The position numbers and the translations under genes are program-made. Shown here piece by piece: positions 29,843-38,870 of a stretch of DNA of 45,416 nucleotides. Each line of letters begins with the position of its first letter. Positions within the stretch are counted from its first letter, which is position 1. The notes under the pieces are model-generated. The model was not told where the DNA came from and searched no databases. It saw only the letters and a program-made list of their open reading frames with translations. Origin of the DNA: Anaerolineae bacterium (GTDB lineage Bacteria > Chloroflexota > Anaerolineae > UBA4142 > SHND01); contig JAJTXZ010000036.1 of NCBI GenBank assembly GCA_021463195.1, positions 1-45,416 on the forward strand. The letters are read 5' to 3'.

Positions 29843-30814
29843 TCACGCCGCCGCCAACTTTTCTTCGCTATTTTCCACATCCTGAAAAGCCGCGACCGCG
29901 ACTTGAATCATATCGTCCGTCGGTTGGCGCGTCGTCAACGATTGCAGCGCGAGCGATGGACGCACAATCAGCCAATCGAACACGAAAATGTTGCGATGCT
30001 TGGATGAAAAACGAATGAGCTCATAACTTACCGCTGCCACCACCGGAATCAACACAATCCGCGACGCGAGTCGCACGCCGAGCGTCAAATCGCCGAGCAG
30101 AATAAAAAATAAAATCGAAATGACAACAACGGTCAACAAAAAACCGGTGCCGCAGCGCGGATGCTCTTTGGGAAATTTCTGCACAGCGGCGGGTAGCAGC
30201 GACGCGCCACCTTCGTACGCCGCAATCGTTTTATGCTCCGCGCCGTGATACATAAACACGCGTTGGATTTCGGGAATACGCCCGATCGCAATCAAGTACG
30301 CCAAAAATAGCCCCAACCGAATCACGCCTTCGAGAACATTATTCCAAAACGGCGTCACGCCGTATCCACCCAAAAAGTTCGCGACGACGACAGGCAGCGC
30401 AAAAAAAATCGTCAACCCTAAACCGAGCGACACCGCCAGCGAACCGTAAATGGCGTTTTGCGAAAGACCCTCGTCGGATTTTTGATTTTTGATTTCCGAT
30501 TTCTGATTTTCGATTCCATTCTCTCGCGCCATCCGTCGCTCATCGTCCGCCGCCCCTTCGTCCTTTGCCTGTTCATTCGCCGACCACATCAACATCCGCG
30601 TGCCCAAAACGAGCGTATCCCACAACAAAGGCAGCGCGCGCAAAAAAGGCGCCTTGCTCCAAATGCCCGCATACACCCCTCGCGGAATGGATTCGCGCCG
30701 CAGCACAATCTCGCCATTCGCGCGCCGCACCGCGCACGACACATAATTGCGCCCGCGCATCATCACGCCTTCCATCACCGCTTGGCCGCCATACAAAATT
30801 TTTGGTTCCGTCAA
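29843..30814 (-). CDS. DUF1385 family membrane protein
   Basis: A 323-residue protein. A TTG start at 30814 is chosen because GGGAGGG lies 3-9 nt upstream and the next residues (TEPKILYGGQAVMEGVMMRG) match the family N-terminus; an in-frame extension to 30868 lacks a ribosome site. Four to five TM helices follow, with FMYHGAEHKTIAAYE and HPRCGTGFLL as family signatures. DUF1385 proteins are widespread in Gram-positives, Chloroflexota and Thermotogae; their function is not established. Residues about 98-111 (GIENQKSEIKNQKS) are encoded by six 7-nt repeats and form an expanded linker in a charged loop between TM segments. Confidence 0.85.
   Translation of the reverse strand: MTEPKILYGGQAVMEGVMMRGRNYVSCAVRRANGEIVLRRESIPRGVYAGIWSKAPFLRALPLLWDTLVLGTRMLMWSANEQAKDEGAADDERRMARENGIENQKSEIKNQKSDEGLSQNAIYGSLAVSLGLGLTIFFALPVVVANFLGGYGVTPFWNNVLEGVIRLGLFLAYLIAIGRIPEIQRVFMYHGAEHKTIAAYEGGASLLPAAVQKFPKEHPRCGTGFLLTVVVISILFFILLGDLTLGVRLASRIVLIPVVAAVSYELIRFSSKHRNIFVFDWLIVRPSLALQSLTTRQPTDDMIQVAVAAFQDVENSEEKLAAA
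30478..30519. repeat. Six in-frame heptad repeats inside the DUF1385 gene
   Basis: GAT begins each unit at 30478, 30485, 30492, 30499, 30506 and 30513, giving GATTTTT twice, GATTTCC, GATTTCT, GATTTTC and GATTCCA. Forty-two nt equals fourteen codons, so six units preserve the frame. The encoded segment is hydrophilic and low in complexity. Confidence 0.9.
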
Positions 30815-30887
30815 AATCCCTCCCGTGCGATTACGAATGTCCACGATTCTAATCCGAAATGACAACACGTCAATCGCGCGCTTGCCA

Positions 30888-30935
30888 GATTTTCAGACCC
30901 CAAGAGTTTTCGAAAATCCTTGGGGTCTGAAAATC
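30888..30935. repeat. MITE core-only palindrome, copy D
   Basis: A 48-bp palindrome (GATTTTCAGACCCCAAGAG and its near complement) matches the centre of the 94-bp element but has lost or never had the terminal CTGGTGATTAC repeats. The surrounding 343-base gap (30815-31157) holds the 5' region of the DUF1385 gene on one side and the folC promoter on the other. I see no gene in it. Confidence 0.75.
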
Positions 30936-31145
30936 CATCACGCTTTTGGGCGAATCGAATTCGCTCGCAACAAATACGCAAAACGGTCCCGCGGACGTTC
31001 CCGCTGGGCTACGCTTGCGAATGTTCTTGATTCGCCGCAGACTTGCGTTCTGGTTGCCGCGATTTCCAAGCGCTTGATGGGATTCCCAAAATTTGGACGC
31101 ACACTCCAAACACGCTTGGCGTTAGGCGATTAAACCAACCCCGCG

Positions 31146-31151
31146 TAAAAT
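31146..31151 (+). promoter_or_regulatory. -10 box of folC, leaderless arrangement
   Basis: TAAAAT, 6 nt before the GTG start at 31158. The expected transcription start falls on or beside the start codon. Confidence 0.5.
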
Positions 31152-31157
31152 AGCCCC

Positions 31158-32534
31158 GTGACTCTGGCGTATTCCGATGCTGTGCGTTGGTATTATTCAT
31201 TCGCGCGTTTTGATGTCCAACCCGCGCGCAATGACGCCGCTAAACTGGACCGCATGCGCGCCCTCTTGCGCGAATTGGGCGACCCGCACACCCAGTACCC
31301 GCTCATTCACATCGCCGGCACCAAAGGCAAAGGTTCCACTGCCGCGCTGCTCGAAAGCATGTTCCGCGCGGGCGGTTATCGCACTGGACTTTTTACTTCG
31401 CCCCACTTGCATAGTTTTCGCGAACGCGTGCGACTCGACGGCCAACCGATCTCCCAAGCCGATCTAAGCGCGCTCACAGCGCGCCTGCAAGCGCTCGCGC
31501 CGGCTTTTCCCACAATCACTTTTTTTGAATGGGTCACCGCGCTGGGCTTGCTCTATTTCGCCGCGCAGCGCGTGGAAATGGCAATCATCGAAGCGGGATT
31601 GGGCGGACGCCTCGACTGCACCAATGTCGTGACGCCGCGCGTTTCCGTCATCACCCCCATCTCGCTCGACCACACCGAAATTTTGGGCAAAACCATAGCG
31701 CGCATCGCGCGCGAAAAAGCGGGGATCATCAAGCCCGGCGCGCCAGTGGTCGTCGCGCCGCAAAAACCGCGCGCGCTCGAGCAAATCTTGCGCCAAGCCA
31801 ACCAACAACACGCGCGCGTCGTCAACGTGGAAAAAAAGTGGCGTTGGGAATTGGCGCGCGCGACGCCGGAAGGACAAACTGTCCGCGTCCGCTTTATCAA
31901 AAACGCGCGCTGGCAAACTTTTCAGCTGCCGCTGCTGGGGCCGCATCAACGCGTCAATCTGGCGACCGCGCTGGCGACAATGGACGTGCTGCACGGACGC
32001 AACTGGCGCATTTCGCGCGCGTCGTTGAAACAGGGCGTCGCCAATGTCGAATGGCACGCGCGCTTTGAAATTCTCGCGTACCTCGATACGCCCGCCGCCG
32101 CCATTGACGAAACGACCGCGAAAAATTTTGACGGCAAAACGCCGCGCGGTTATATTATCGCGGACGGCGCGCACAACGCCGCGTCCGCGCGCGAATTGGT
32201 CGCGACGCTGGACGAAGTTTTTCCGCGCGCGCGCGCGCATTTTATTTTCGCCGCGTCCGCCGACAAAGACATCGCGGGCATGTTCCAACAGCTCGCGCCG
32301 CGCGCCGCGTCATTTGTTTTGACCAAAGCGCAAAGCGCGCGCGCCGCGTCAGTGGAGACGCTCGCGGCGCTGCTCGCGCCGCGCCCTGCGCCGTACGACA
32401 CCGCGCCCGATATCGCGCGCGCGCTGGAGCGCTTGTATGAACGCGTCGCGCCCGGCGATCTAATCTGTATCACCGGTTCGCTCTTTATCGCCGCCGAAGC
32501 GCGCGCGCTCTTTTTTGACGTTATACACGATTAA
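31158..32534 (+). CDS. folC: Folylpolyglutamate synthase / dihydrofolate synthase
   Basis: A 458-residue Mur-ligase-fold enzyme that adds glutamate to folates and joins dihydropteroate to glutamate. The P-loop HIAGTKGKGSTAALLES is followed by GLFTSPHLHSFRERVRLDG, the Asp/His metal site in ISLDHTEILG and the KPGAPVVVAPQ segment; the C-terminal ligase domain has ADGAHNAASA. The start is GTG at 31158 (MTLAYSDAVRWYYS), the standard FolC N-terminus, with a -10 box 6 nt ahead and no Shine-Dalgarno. A C-terminal insertion around TAAAIDETTAKNFDGKTPRG lengthens the loop before the ADGAHN motif. It precedes ychF by 58 nt on the same strand. Confidence 0.93.
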   Translation: MTLAYSDAVRWYYSFARFDVQPARNDAAKLDRMRALLRELGDPHTQYPLIHIAGTKGKGSTAALLESMFRAGGYRTGLFTSPHLHSFRERVRLDGQPISQADLSALTARLQALAPAFPTITFFEWVTALGLLYFAAQRVEMAIIEAGLGGRLDCTNVVTPRVSVITPISLDHTEILGKTIARIAREKAGIIKPGAPVVVAPQKPRALEQILRQANQQHARVVNVEKKWRWELARATPEGQTVRVRFIKNARWQTFQLPLLGPHQRVNLATALATMDVLHGRNWRISRASLKQGVANVEWHARFEILAYLDTPAAAIDETTAKNFDGKTPRGYIIADGAHNAASARELVATLDEVFPRARAHFIFAASADKDIAGMFQQLAPRAASFVLTKAQSARAASVETLAALLAPRPAPYDTAPDIARALERLYERVAPGDLICITGSLFIAAEARALFFDVIHD

Positions 32535-32592
32535 TTTTTTTAGCACGCCGACGCGCGCCGATAACGCATCGCCGCGCGCCAGCCATTGACTC

Positions 32593-33741
32593 ATGCAAAT
32601 CGGAATCATCGGACTACCCCTCGCGGGCAAAACTACCATTTTCAACGCGCTCACGCGCGGCAACGCCGACGTCGCCAATTTCGCGTCCGGCAAATTGCAA
32701 GTGCATACCGCTTCGGTCCAAGTGCCGGACCCGCGCATTAACCGCCTCACCCAAATGTTCAAGCCGCGCAAAACCATTTACGCGCAAGTGGTGTACAACG
32801 ACATTGCGGGACTGGCGCGCGGCATCGGCGAAAAGGGCGGCATGGACGGCAACCTGCTCAATCAAATCGCGCAGAACGACGCCATCGTGCATGTCGTCCG
32901 CGCGTTCCAAGATGACAATGTGCCGCATCTCGAAGGCAGCATCAATCCCGCGCGCGATTTGGAAACGCTCGACACGGAATTGATTCTTTCCGATTTAGGC
33001 GTCGTCGAACGTCGCATCGAACGTTTGAAAACGTCACTCGGCAAAGGCGGTTCGACGCCGCAAGAAAAAGACGCGTTTCAAAAAGAGCTCGCGCAGTTGG
33101 AACATTTTCAAAAGACGCTGGAGGGGGGGGGGCTTTTGCGCGACCTCGAACTTGGCGCCGCCGAATTAAAGGCGCTCAGGTCGCTCGCGCTGACGACCTT
33201 GAAACCAACGCTCGTCATCCTCAACACTGATGAACACAGTACGGGCGAAGCATTGGCAGACGCGAATGTTGCATCCGGCGCGGGCGCGAGTGCCAATACT
33301 TCGCCCCTACCTTTTGGCATTTCATACCATCACAAACAGACGCAAATCGTCGCGCTGCAAGGCAAAATCGAAATGGAACTTGCGCAAATGTCGGACGAGG
33401 ACGCGCAAATGTTTTTGCAAGAATTCGAAATCGCGGAACCATCGCTGCCGCGCGTGATTCGTCTTTCGTATCAACTGCTCGGGCTGCAATCCTTTTTCAC
33501 CGTCGGCGAAGATGAAGTGCGCGCGTGGACGATTCCCGTCGGCGCGACGGCGGTTGAAGCGGCCGGCGCGATTCATACCGATTTGGCAAAAGGTTTCGTG
33601 CGCGCCGAAGTGGTGAGTTACGAAAATTTAATCAAAGCGGGCGGCATGAACGAAGCGAAAACGCACGGCGTCTTGCGTTTGGAAGGCAAAGAATACATCG
33701 CCCAAGACGGCGACATTATGCACATTCGGTCTTCGCTATAA
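32593..33741 (+). CDS. ychF: YchF-family GTPase/ATPase
   Basis: A 382-residue OBG-family P-loop protein that hydrolyses ATP and associates with ribosomes. G1 IIGLPLAGKTTIFNAL, G3 DIAGLARGIGEKGGMDGNLL, a coiled-coil insertion (about residues 130-190) and the C-terminal TGS domain (VGATAVEAAGAIHTDLAKGF, KEYIAQDGDIMHIR) are all visible. The G4 position reads ILNTDEHS, close to the NxxE version that favours ATP over GTP. About 20 residues (ALADANVASGAGASANTSPL) follow and are longer than in most homologs. A G9 run at 33123-33131 within EGGG is a slippage-prone site. No Shine-Dalgarno is evident. Confidence 0.93.
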   Translation: MQIGIIGLPLAGKTTIFNALTRGNADVANFASGKLQVHTASVQVPDPRINRLTQMFKPRKTIYAQVVYNDIAGLARGIGEKGGMDGNLLNQIAQNDAIVHVVRAFQDDNVPHLEGSINPARDLETLDTELILSDLGVVERRIERLKTSLGKGGSTPQEKDAFQKELAQLEHFQKTLEGGGLLRDLELGAAELKALRSLALTTLKPTLVILNTDEHSTGEALADANVASGAGASANTSPLPFGISYHHKQTQIVALQGKIEMELAQMSDEDAQMFLQEFEIAEPSLPRVIRLSYQLLGLQSFFTVGEDEVRAWTIPVGATAVEAAGAIHTDLAKGFVRAEVVSYENLIKAGGMNEAKTHGVLRLEGKEYIAQDGDIMHIRSSL

Positions 33742-33746
33742 GGGAT

Positions 33747-33838
33747 AGCAGGCGGCAAGTAGCAGGTAATAGGTCGCAGATAGATTCAAACTACTACCTG
33801 CGATTTGCGACCCTTTACTTATTACCCGCTACTTTGCC
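33747..33838. repeat. Palindromic heptad array between ychF and the DUF2723 gene
   Basis: The 7-nt words AGCAGGC, GGCAAGT, AGCAGGT, AATAGGT, CGCAGAT and so on are mirrored by ATTTGCG, ACCCTTT, ACTTATT, ACCCGCT and ACTTTGC. Arms GGCAAGTAGCAGGTAATA (33754-33771) and the near complement at 33820-33838 form the outer stem. It fills the gap between two convergent stop codons exactly and probably serves as a terminator. Confidence 0.85.
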
Positions 33839-35347
33839 TCATTTTTCCGCCACCACGCATTTCAACGCCCCGCGTTCTTCATATTCAAATTCTGGCAGCA
33901 ATGGACTGGAATCGGTAAAACAGATTTCGCGCCCTTCGGCAAACGTGACGCGTATAATTTCGCGCGCGCGTTGAGGCGCGTCGGCGACCACGCGCGGTTC
34001 TTGAAATTGGACCTCGCTCATCGTGCGCCGCAAACTATCGTAATACCAATCGTATTGCAGCAACCCCTGACTCACAATCACCGAACGCGCGTTTTGATAC
34101 GCCACCGCGTGCCGATAATACCATAACGCAAACAACGCTTCGTCGCCATCCGCGAACAACACCGCGTCGCGCGACAAAGCTTGAAAATTTTGTTTCGCGT
34201 AAGCGAACGCGGCGCGGTCGCGCGAAACATTCATCGTCGCAAAATTTGTGGCGAGATTGTAAATGGGCAGCAGCGCAAACAACGCAATCGCCGCGCCGCG
34301 CAATAATTTATCATCGCCCGCCCAGCTCAAAATATCAGCCGCGCCGTACACGAGCCACATGAGCGCAATCGCGAACGCGGGCAGCAAATACAAGAACGAA
34401 TCGCGCGACGCGTACACAATCGCGTACAACACAATCGGCGCACACATCAGTAGCAGCGCGAAAAAAATTCTGCGCCGCGTCAACGCCATTTGCAGCGCGC
34501 CCCACACAATCAACGCGGCGCCCACGATTGTAAATTGATTGAGCAGCGCGCGCGCCGCAAAAGCGAACCGACTAAACATCTCCGCGCCATTCACGTCGAA
34601 CAAATATGGGCGATATTGCGCCGCCGTGACGAGCCACACAAATCGTTCTACCGTCACCGGGTCGCCCCAATTCACCGGCGGATTGGACAATGCCGCCAGC
34701 GGCAAATACGCGTAAAACAATAAGGGCGCGCACAAAAGCAACAGCGCGCGCCAATCTTGACGCGTCGGCGTCAGCGCGAACCACGCCCCCGGCAGCAAGA
34801 GCAAAATCGCCGGATGATGCGCCGCGCCCAAGCCGAACGCTAACGCGGCGATTGAGATACGACGCGGATGACTCGACATGCTCGCCCACACAATCAACGC
34901 GACAAAAAATAAATTCAGCGCGTACACTTCGGGAATCACCGCCTGCGACCAAAAGAGCGGCGAAAACGCGAAACCTAACGCGGCAAGCGGCGGAATCAAT
35001 AGCGCGGCAAGCTTGGCGGTTTCCGCAAACGCTAGCGGTTGAATCACCGCGTCGCCCGCGCGCGCCAACACATACACCGCGCCCGCCGCGCTCAACGCTG
35101 AAAACAATGCGACGCCAAACGCGGGTTCGCTCAAAGGCAAACGCGCAAACAGCGCGGCGAGCAGCGTGTACAACGGATACCCCGGTGGATGCGGAATGCC
35201 GAACGTATACGCCGCTGTGACCAAATCGCCGCTGTCCGCGCCATAATGCAGCCACGTCACCGTGCGCGCCGCCGTCAAGCCGTACACCAACAGCGCGCAT
35301 TCAGCGGCAATGAATGCGAGAATTCGACCGGGACGAGTTTGAGGCAT
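33839..35347 (-). CDS. DUF2723 (TMEM260-like) GT-C-type membrane protein
   Basis: A 502-residue protein with about ten to twelve TM helices. The start is the ATG at 35347 (MPQTRPGRIL); a longer frame upstream would read through the terminator hairpin at 35363-35402. The family signature is very clear: GADSGDLVTAAYTFGIPHPPGYPLYTLL, with the Asp pair and the HPPGYPLY motif of DUF2723. The eukaryotic member TMEM260 is a protein O-mannosyltransferase, so a lipid-linked-sugar-dependent glycosyltransferase is likely. The C-terminal 150 residues form an extracytoplasmic domain. It lies last in a four-gene - strand run with other envelope-glycan-like genes. Confidence 0.85.
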   Translation of the reverse strand: MPQTRPGRILAFIAAECALLVYGLTAARTVTWLHYGADSGDLVTAAYTFGIPHPPGYPLYTLLAALFARLPLSEPAFGVALFSALSAAGAVYVLARAGDAVIQPLAFAETAKLAALLIPPLAALGFAFSPLFWSQAVIPEVYALNLFFVALIVWASMSSHPRRISIAALAFGLGAAHHPAILLLLPGAWFALTPTRQDWRALLLLCAPLLFYAYLPLAALSNPPVNWGDPVTVERFVWLVTAAQYRPYLFDVNGAEMFSRFAFAARALLNQFTIVGAALIVWGALQMALTRRRIFFALLLMCAPIVLYAIVYASRDSFLYLLPAFAIALMWLVYGAADILSWAGDDKLLRGAAIALFALLPIYNLATNFATMNVSRDRAAFAYAKQNFQALSRDAVLFADGDEALFALWYYRHAVAYQNARSVIVSQGLLQYDWYYDSLRRTMSEVQFQEPRVVADAPQRAREIIRVTFAEGREICFTDSSPLLPEFEYEERGALKCVVAEK

Positions 35348-35362
35348 ACGCGATGCGTCCAA

Positions 35363-35402
35363 AAAAATGGGTAGCAACGGAACCCGGTTGCTACCCATTT
35401 TT
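35363..35402. terminator. Hairpin between the phosphohexomutase and DUF2723 genes
   Basis: AAAAATGGGTAGCAAC (35363-35378) and GTTGCTACCCATTTTT (35387-35402) around an 8-nt loop: a strong stem with A/T tails on both sides. It shares GGGTAGCAACGGAACC with the glcF array at 7684-7702, so it belongs to the same repeat family while working as a terminator. Confidence 0.85.
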
Positions 35403-35408
35403 AACCAA

Positions 35409-36845
35409 TTATTTTTCTCCATTCCGCAGCGCGTCCGACAACGCGACGCCTTGCGTCAACAATTCTTGCACCAACTGCGGCGAACGCGCTTCGGAATAGA
35501 CGCGCAAAACCGGCTCTGTCCCCGATGGACGAATTAAAAGCCAGCTGCTGTCGTCAAACAAATACTTGACGCCATCGCGGTCGTTAATCGAAACCAACTT
35601 TAAACCCGCCAACGTCGCGGGCGCATCGTCTTTAAGCCGCTGCACCAACTCGGCTTTGGAAAACGGCTCGGTCCGCAAATCACGGCGCGCGTAATAGAAC
35701 GCGCCCAATTCCGCGCGTAAATCCGAGACCAAATCGCGCAGCCCGCGCCTGTAATGCGACATCATTTCCATCAACAACAAACCCATCAAAATGCCATCGC
35801 CCATCGGCACATGGCCGCGCATCGTAATACCGCCGCTCTCTTCGCCGCCCATCAACACATCATTATCCTGCATCAAATCCGCGATATGATTGAAACCGAC
35901 GGGCGTTTCATGCAATTCCAACGCGTATTTTTCCGCGAGCAAATTAATCATCTGCGTCGTCGAAATCGTTTTCACCACCGCGCCGCGCAGCTGGCGCGCC
36001 TGCAGCAGATAGCGCAAAGTCAACGCGAAAATAAAATGCGGGTCAATAAAATTTCCCGCGTCGTCCACCGCGCCAATGCGGTCAGCGTCGCCGTCTGTCG
36101 CGAGTCCGATATCGGAATGATGATCACGCACCGCCGCAACCAACGCGCTCAGATATTTTTCAATCGGTTCGGGATGAATGCCGCCAAAACCAGGATTCAT
36201 CTCGCCGCGAATTTCCAAGACCTCGCAACCCGCCGCTGTGAGGATGGAGCGCAAATAGCCGCGCCCCGCGCCATACATCGGGTCTACCACGACGCGCCAT
36301 TGCGCCTGCCCGATAACTTGCATATCCACCAACGTTTGAATGTGTTTGAGATAGAGCGGAAAAAAATTCGCGCGCGTAATCGCGCCCGCTTTCAGCGCGT
36401 CGGCATACGCGCGTTGGCGCGGCGCGGCATAACGCGGCGCGCGCAATTTTTCTTCGACGCGTCGAGTCACGCGCGCGGACGCGGAAGCGCCATCCGACGA
36501 TTTGAGTTTGATGCCGCTATACCGCGGCGGATTGTGACTCGCCGTCAACATGATGCCCGCGCACGCGTCCGACGCGCGCACCGCGTACGAAACCACCGGC
36601 GTCGGACAATCCGCGCGCGACAAAATCACGCGCAAAGCATTTCCCGCCAACACTTCGGCGACCGCCACCGCGAAACGGTCTGACAAAAAGCGCGTGTCAA
36701 ACCCAATCACCACCGGCGCCGCGGGCGCGGGCGCCGTTTCCAAAATATATTCCGCAATCGCTTGCGCGACGCGCCGCACATTGTCAAAGGTAAATTCTTC
36801 GCCAATCACCGCGCGCCAACCGTCCGTTCCAAAATGTATCGGCAT
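35409..36845 (-). CDS. Phosphoglucomutase/phosphomannomutase family enzyme
   Basis: A 478-residue alpha-D-phosphohexomutase. The ATG at 36845 follows GAGGATAGAT; an upstream in-frame extension has no ribosome site. Domain signatures in order: FGTDGWRAVIGEEFT at the N-terminus, the phosphoserine loop TASHNPPRYSGIK, the metal loop ATDGDADRIGA, the sugar-binding GGEESGG, and the phosphate loop IRPSGTEPVLRVYSEA. It interconverts hexose 1- and 6-phosphates and feeds nucleotide sugars to the envelope glycosyltransferases encoded around it. Specificity for glucose, mannose or glucosamine cannot be read with certainty; the length and motifs differ from GlmM. Confidence 0.92.
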   Translation of the reverse strand: MPIHFGTDGWRAVIGEEFTFDNVRRVAQAIAEYILETAPAPAAPVVIGFDTRFLSDRFAVAVAEVLAGNALRVILSRADCPTPVVSYAVRASDACAGIMLTASHNPPRYSGIKLKSSDGASASARVTRRVEEKLRAPRYAAPRQRAYADALKAGAITRANFFPLYLKHIQTLVDMQVIGQAQWRVVVDPMYGAGRGYLRSILTAAGCEVLEIRGEMNPGFGGIHPEPIEKYLSALVAAVRDHHSDIGLATDGDADRIGAVDDAGNFIDPHFIFALTLRYLLQARQLRGAVVKTISTTQMINLLAEKYALELHETPVGFNHIADLMQDNDVLMGGEESGGITMRGHVPMGDGILMGLLLMEMMSHYRRGLRDLVSDLRAELGAFYYARRDLRTEPFSKAELVQRLKDDAPATLAGLKLVSINDRDGVKYLFDDSSWLLIRPSGTEPVLRVYSEARSPQLVQELLTQGVALSDALRNGEK

Positions 36846-36900
36846 ATCTATCCTCGAATTAAGATTTATGTTTTTTCCTCGCGCGTCCCGCGCGCAAGCA

Positions 36901-38766
36901 TTAGGGTTCAAAATAAATTGCGAGCCATTTATCGCGCGTCAAAATTTCTTGAAATTCTACCGTATGGTCATCCAATCGCTGAAAATTTTCAGTCGCGTTC
37001 CGGATGCGCCACGTCGCGGGATATTCCACGCGCACGCGGACTGGCGTCGCGGCGGCGCCGGCCTGCGTTTGCAATTTGAGCGCATACGTTTTAGCGCGCG
37101 TAATCGTGTCGGGCAGCGTATATTGAAATTGAACGCGCGTAGCGGCATTGCGCGGCGCCACAACATAACCGCCAAACGCGGTCACCGCGTCAATATCGTC
37201 GGCGTAACCGGCATCGCTCACGCCCTGCGCCGAAATGAGCTGCGCGAAACGCGGCGCCAACACGCGCGCATAATTCCAATAACATCCCTGTTCCATACTC
37301 GCGTATGTCGCGTCTTTATTTTGCCGCAGCAAATCGCACGCGTCGTTTTCCGCGCGCGATGGATTGTGATAAATAATTTCAACCGTCGCGACGCCGCCGG
37401 TTTCGTTCAAGCGCGCCTGATAATAAATTTCGCGCGTGACGCGCGCATTCACTTTATTGAAACCGACATTGGCGTCAATCACATTCAAATAATCCGCGTC
37501 GCCCGTTTCAATCGCGCCGCCCCACCCCGCGTCCAATATCGCTTGTTGCGCGTCCGCGTCGGTAAAATAAATTTGCGCCGCCTTGCCGCGCAAACCTTGC
37601 CGCGCCGCTTGCGCCAATGCTACCGCATTCACCTCGCCGTCGGTCACGCGCGCCAGCAGCGCGCGCAGCAGCGCGCCCAAAAAATTTTTGCGGTCGGCGG
37701 TGAACCATTCCGCCGTCATGTAATCGCTCTGCGGCAGCGGCTTCCAATGCGCTTTGATTTCGTCAATAACATTCGCGCGCGTCAAACGCGCGCCATCGAG
37801 TTCCACCGCGCCCATCGCCTGCGCGAGCAGCGGCAACAAGTTCAAATCCACCGCAATCACGCCGTCCGTTCGCGTCGCGCGATCGCGCGCCACCATGGAC
37901 TGCGCCACCGCCGCGCTGGTCGGAAAATTGGCGTACCAATTCGCGTCGCGCAGCAACCACTGCGACGCCCACATATATTTTTCCAGCGGCGCGGGTGGGG
38001 GGGGGTGAATTAAATTCAAATCATCGGCAGCCAAACTGTCGCCAAACCATTCGATGCGGATAGCGCCGTGAGCGACCTGCAAAATTCCAACTGCCGTAAT
38101 GAATCCGCCGGTCGGGCGCAGTTCGTCATTATTTTGCGCGAGCAACAAATATTTTTTTGGCGTGTCCGCGCCCAATAATACTGGCGCGCGTTCCAACAAG
38201 CGCAGCGCGGCATCCCATTCGCGCACACCGCGTCGCGCGTTTTCAATGAACGCATACATGGCTGGCGAAACCGCGCGCGGATCCAACGCGTCAAAGGCGG
38301 CGCGCGCGTCGCGCGTCGCCGCGCGCGCGACGGACATTGCTGTCGCGTTGCGCCGCGCGAATGTCGCCAGCGCCGCGCCCGCCGCGCGCGTTTTCAACTG
38401 CGGCAGCAAACTTTCATAGATTCGCCAAGTCGGTTCGAGCGCGTCAATGGTTTTATCCAACGCGTTCGCCAACTGCGGCAAACTTTGCGCGTCGCCGCCA
38501 ATGTACGGCAGTTCCGCCAAGTACGGCGCGTAAGCGACAAACTGCGCCATTTCAGCGCGCCAGACGCGCGCATCGCGCGTCAACGCGCGCGCGGCAGTCG
38601 GCAAACGCGCGGCATCGTTCGTTAACGCGACGGACACGGCGCGCGCATCGAAAACGGTTGCGACCGCCAGCGCGCCCCAACGCGGCGGAACTGTTTGCAG
38701 CGTCAGCGCGACGAGAAAACCGATAACGAGAAAGAGGGGACGTAAACGCGCAATCAAACGAGGCAT
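36901..38766 (-). CDS. DUF4012 domain membrane-anchored protein
   Basis: A 621-residue protein anchored by one N-terminal TM helix (PLFLVIGFLVALTLQTVPP). A helical region (about residues 50-190) leads into the DUF4012 domain (about 200-600) with LLLAQNNDELRPTGGFI, its diagnostic motif, and then TDGVIAVDLNLLPLLAQAMG. The start is the ATG at 38766; an upstream extension would read through the hairpin at 38786. DUF4012 proteins are exported, occur near polysaccharide genes in Gram-positives and Chloroflexota, and have a LytR-like arrangement, but no activity is established. A G9 run (37998-38006) encodes the Pro-Pro-Pro stretch in IHPPPPAPLE and is a potential slip site. It lies 55 nt before the phosphohexomutase. 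Confidence 0.88.
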   Translation of the reverse strand: MPRLIARLRPLFLVIGFLVALTLQTVPPRWGALAVATVFDARAVSVALTNDAARLPTAARALTRDARVWRAEMAQFVAYAPYLAELPYIGGDAQSLPQLANALDKTIDALEPTWRIYESLLPQLKTRAAGAALATFARRNATAMSVARAATRDARAAFDALDPRAVSPAMYAFIENARRGVREWDAALRLLERAPVLLGADTPKKYLLLAQNNDELRPTGGFITAVGILQVAHGAIRIEWFGDSLAADDLNLIHPPPPAPLEKYMWASQWLLRDANWYANFPTSAAVAQSMVARDRATRTDGVIAVDLNLLPLLAQAMGAVELDGARLTRANVIDEIKAHWKPLPQSDYMTAEWFTADRKNFLGALLRALLARVTDGEVNAVALAQAARQGLRGKAAQIYFTDADAQQAILDAGWGGAIETGDADYLNVIDANVGFNKVNARVTREIYYQARLNETGGVATVEIIYHNPSRAENDACDLLRQNKDATYASMEQGCYWNYARVLAPRFAQLISAQGVSDAGYADDIDAVTAFGGYVVAPRNAATRVQFQYTLPDTITRAKTYALKLQTQAGAAATPVRVRVEYPATWRIRNATENFQRLDDHTVEFQEILTRDKWLAIYFEP

Positions 38767-38785
38767 CTTGCGATTGTGGGCAAAA

Positions 38786-38817
38786 GACCTTTCGGATTTT
38801 CGGAAACCCGAAAGGTC
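38786..38817 (-). terminator. Intra-operon hairpin upstream of the DUF4012 gene
   Basis: GACCTTTCGG (38786-38795) and CCGAAAGGTC (38808-38817) with a 12-nt loop, followed on the - strand by TTTTG, 19 nt before the DUF4012 ATG. It may end or attenuate transcription from the GT-C gene upstream. Confidence 0.7.
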
Positions 38818-38870
38818 CAACCACCAATCAAAGTGGAATGCGGGCTAGGCAATTTCATATTGTCCGAGCG

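Noticed and set aside
36550-38013. A 487-codon open frame on the + strand, antisense to the phosphohexomutase and DUF4012 genes
   Set aside because: Its translation is dominated by Arg, Ala, His and Ile without any domain or hydrophobic pattern, and it runs across two well-supported genes on the other strand. Long antisense frames are expected because CGCG-rich codons exclude stop codons.
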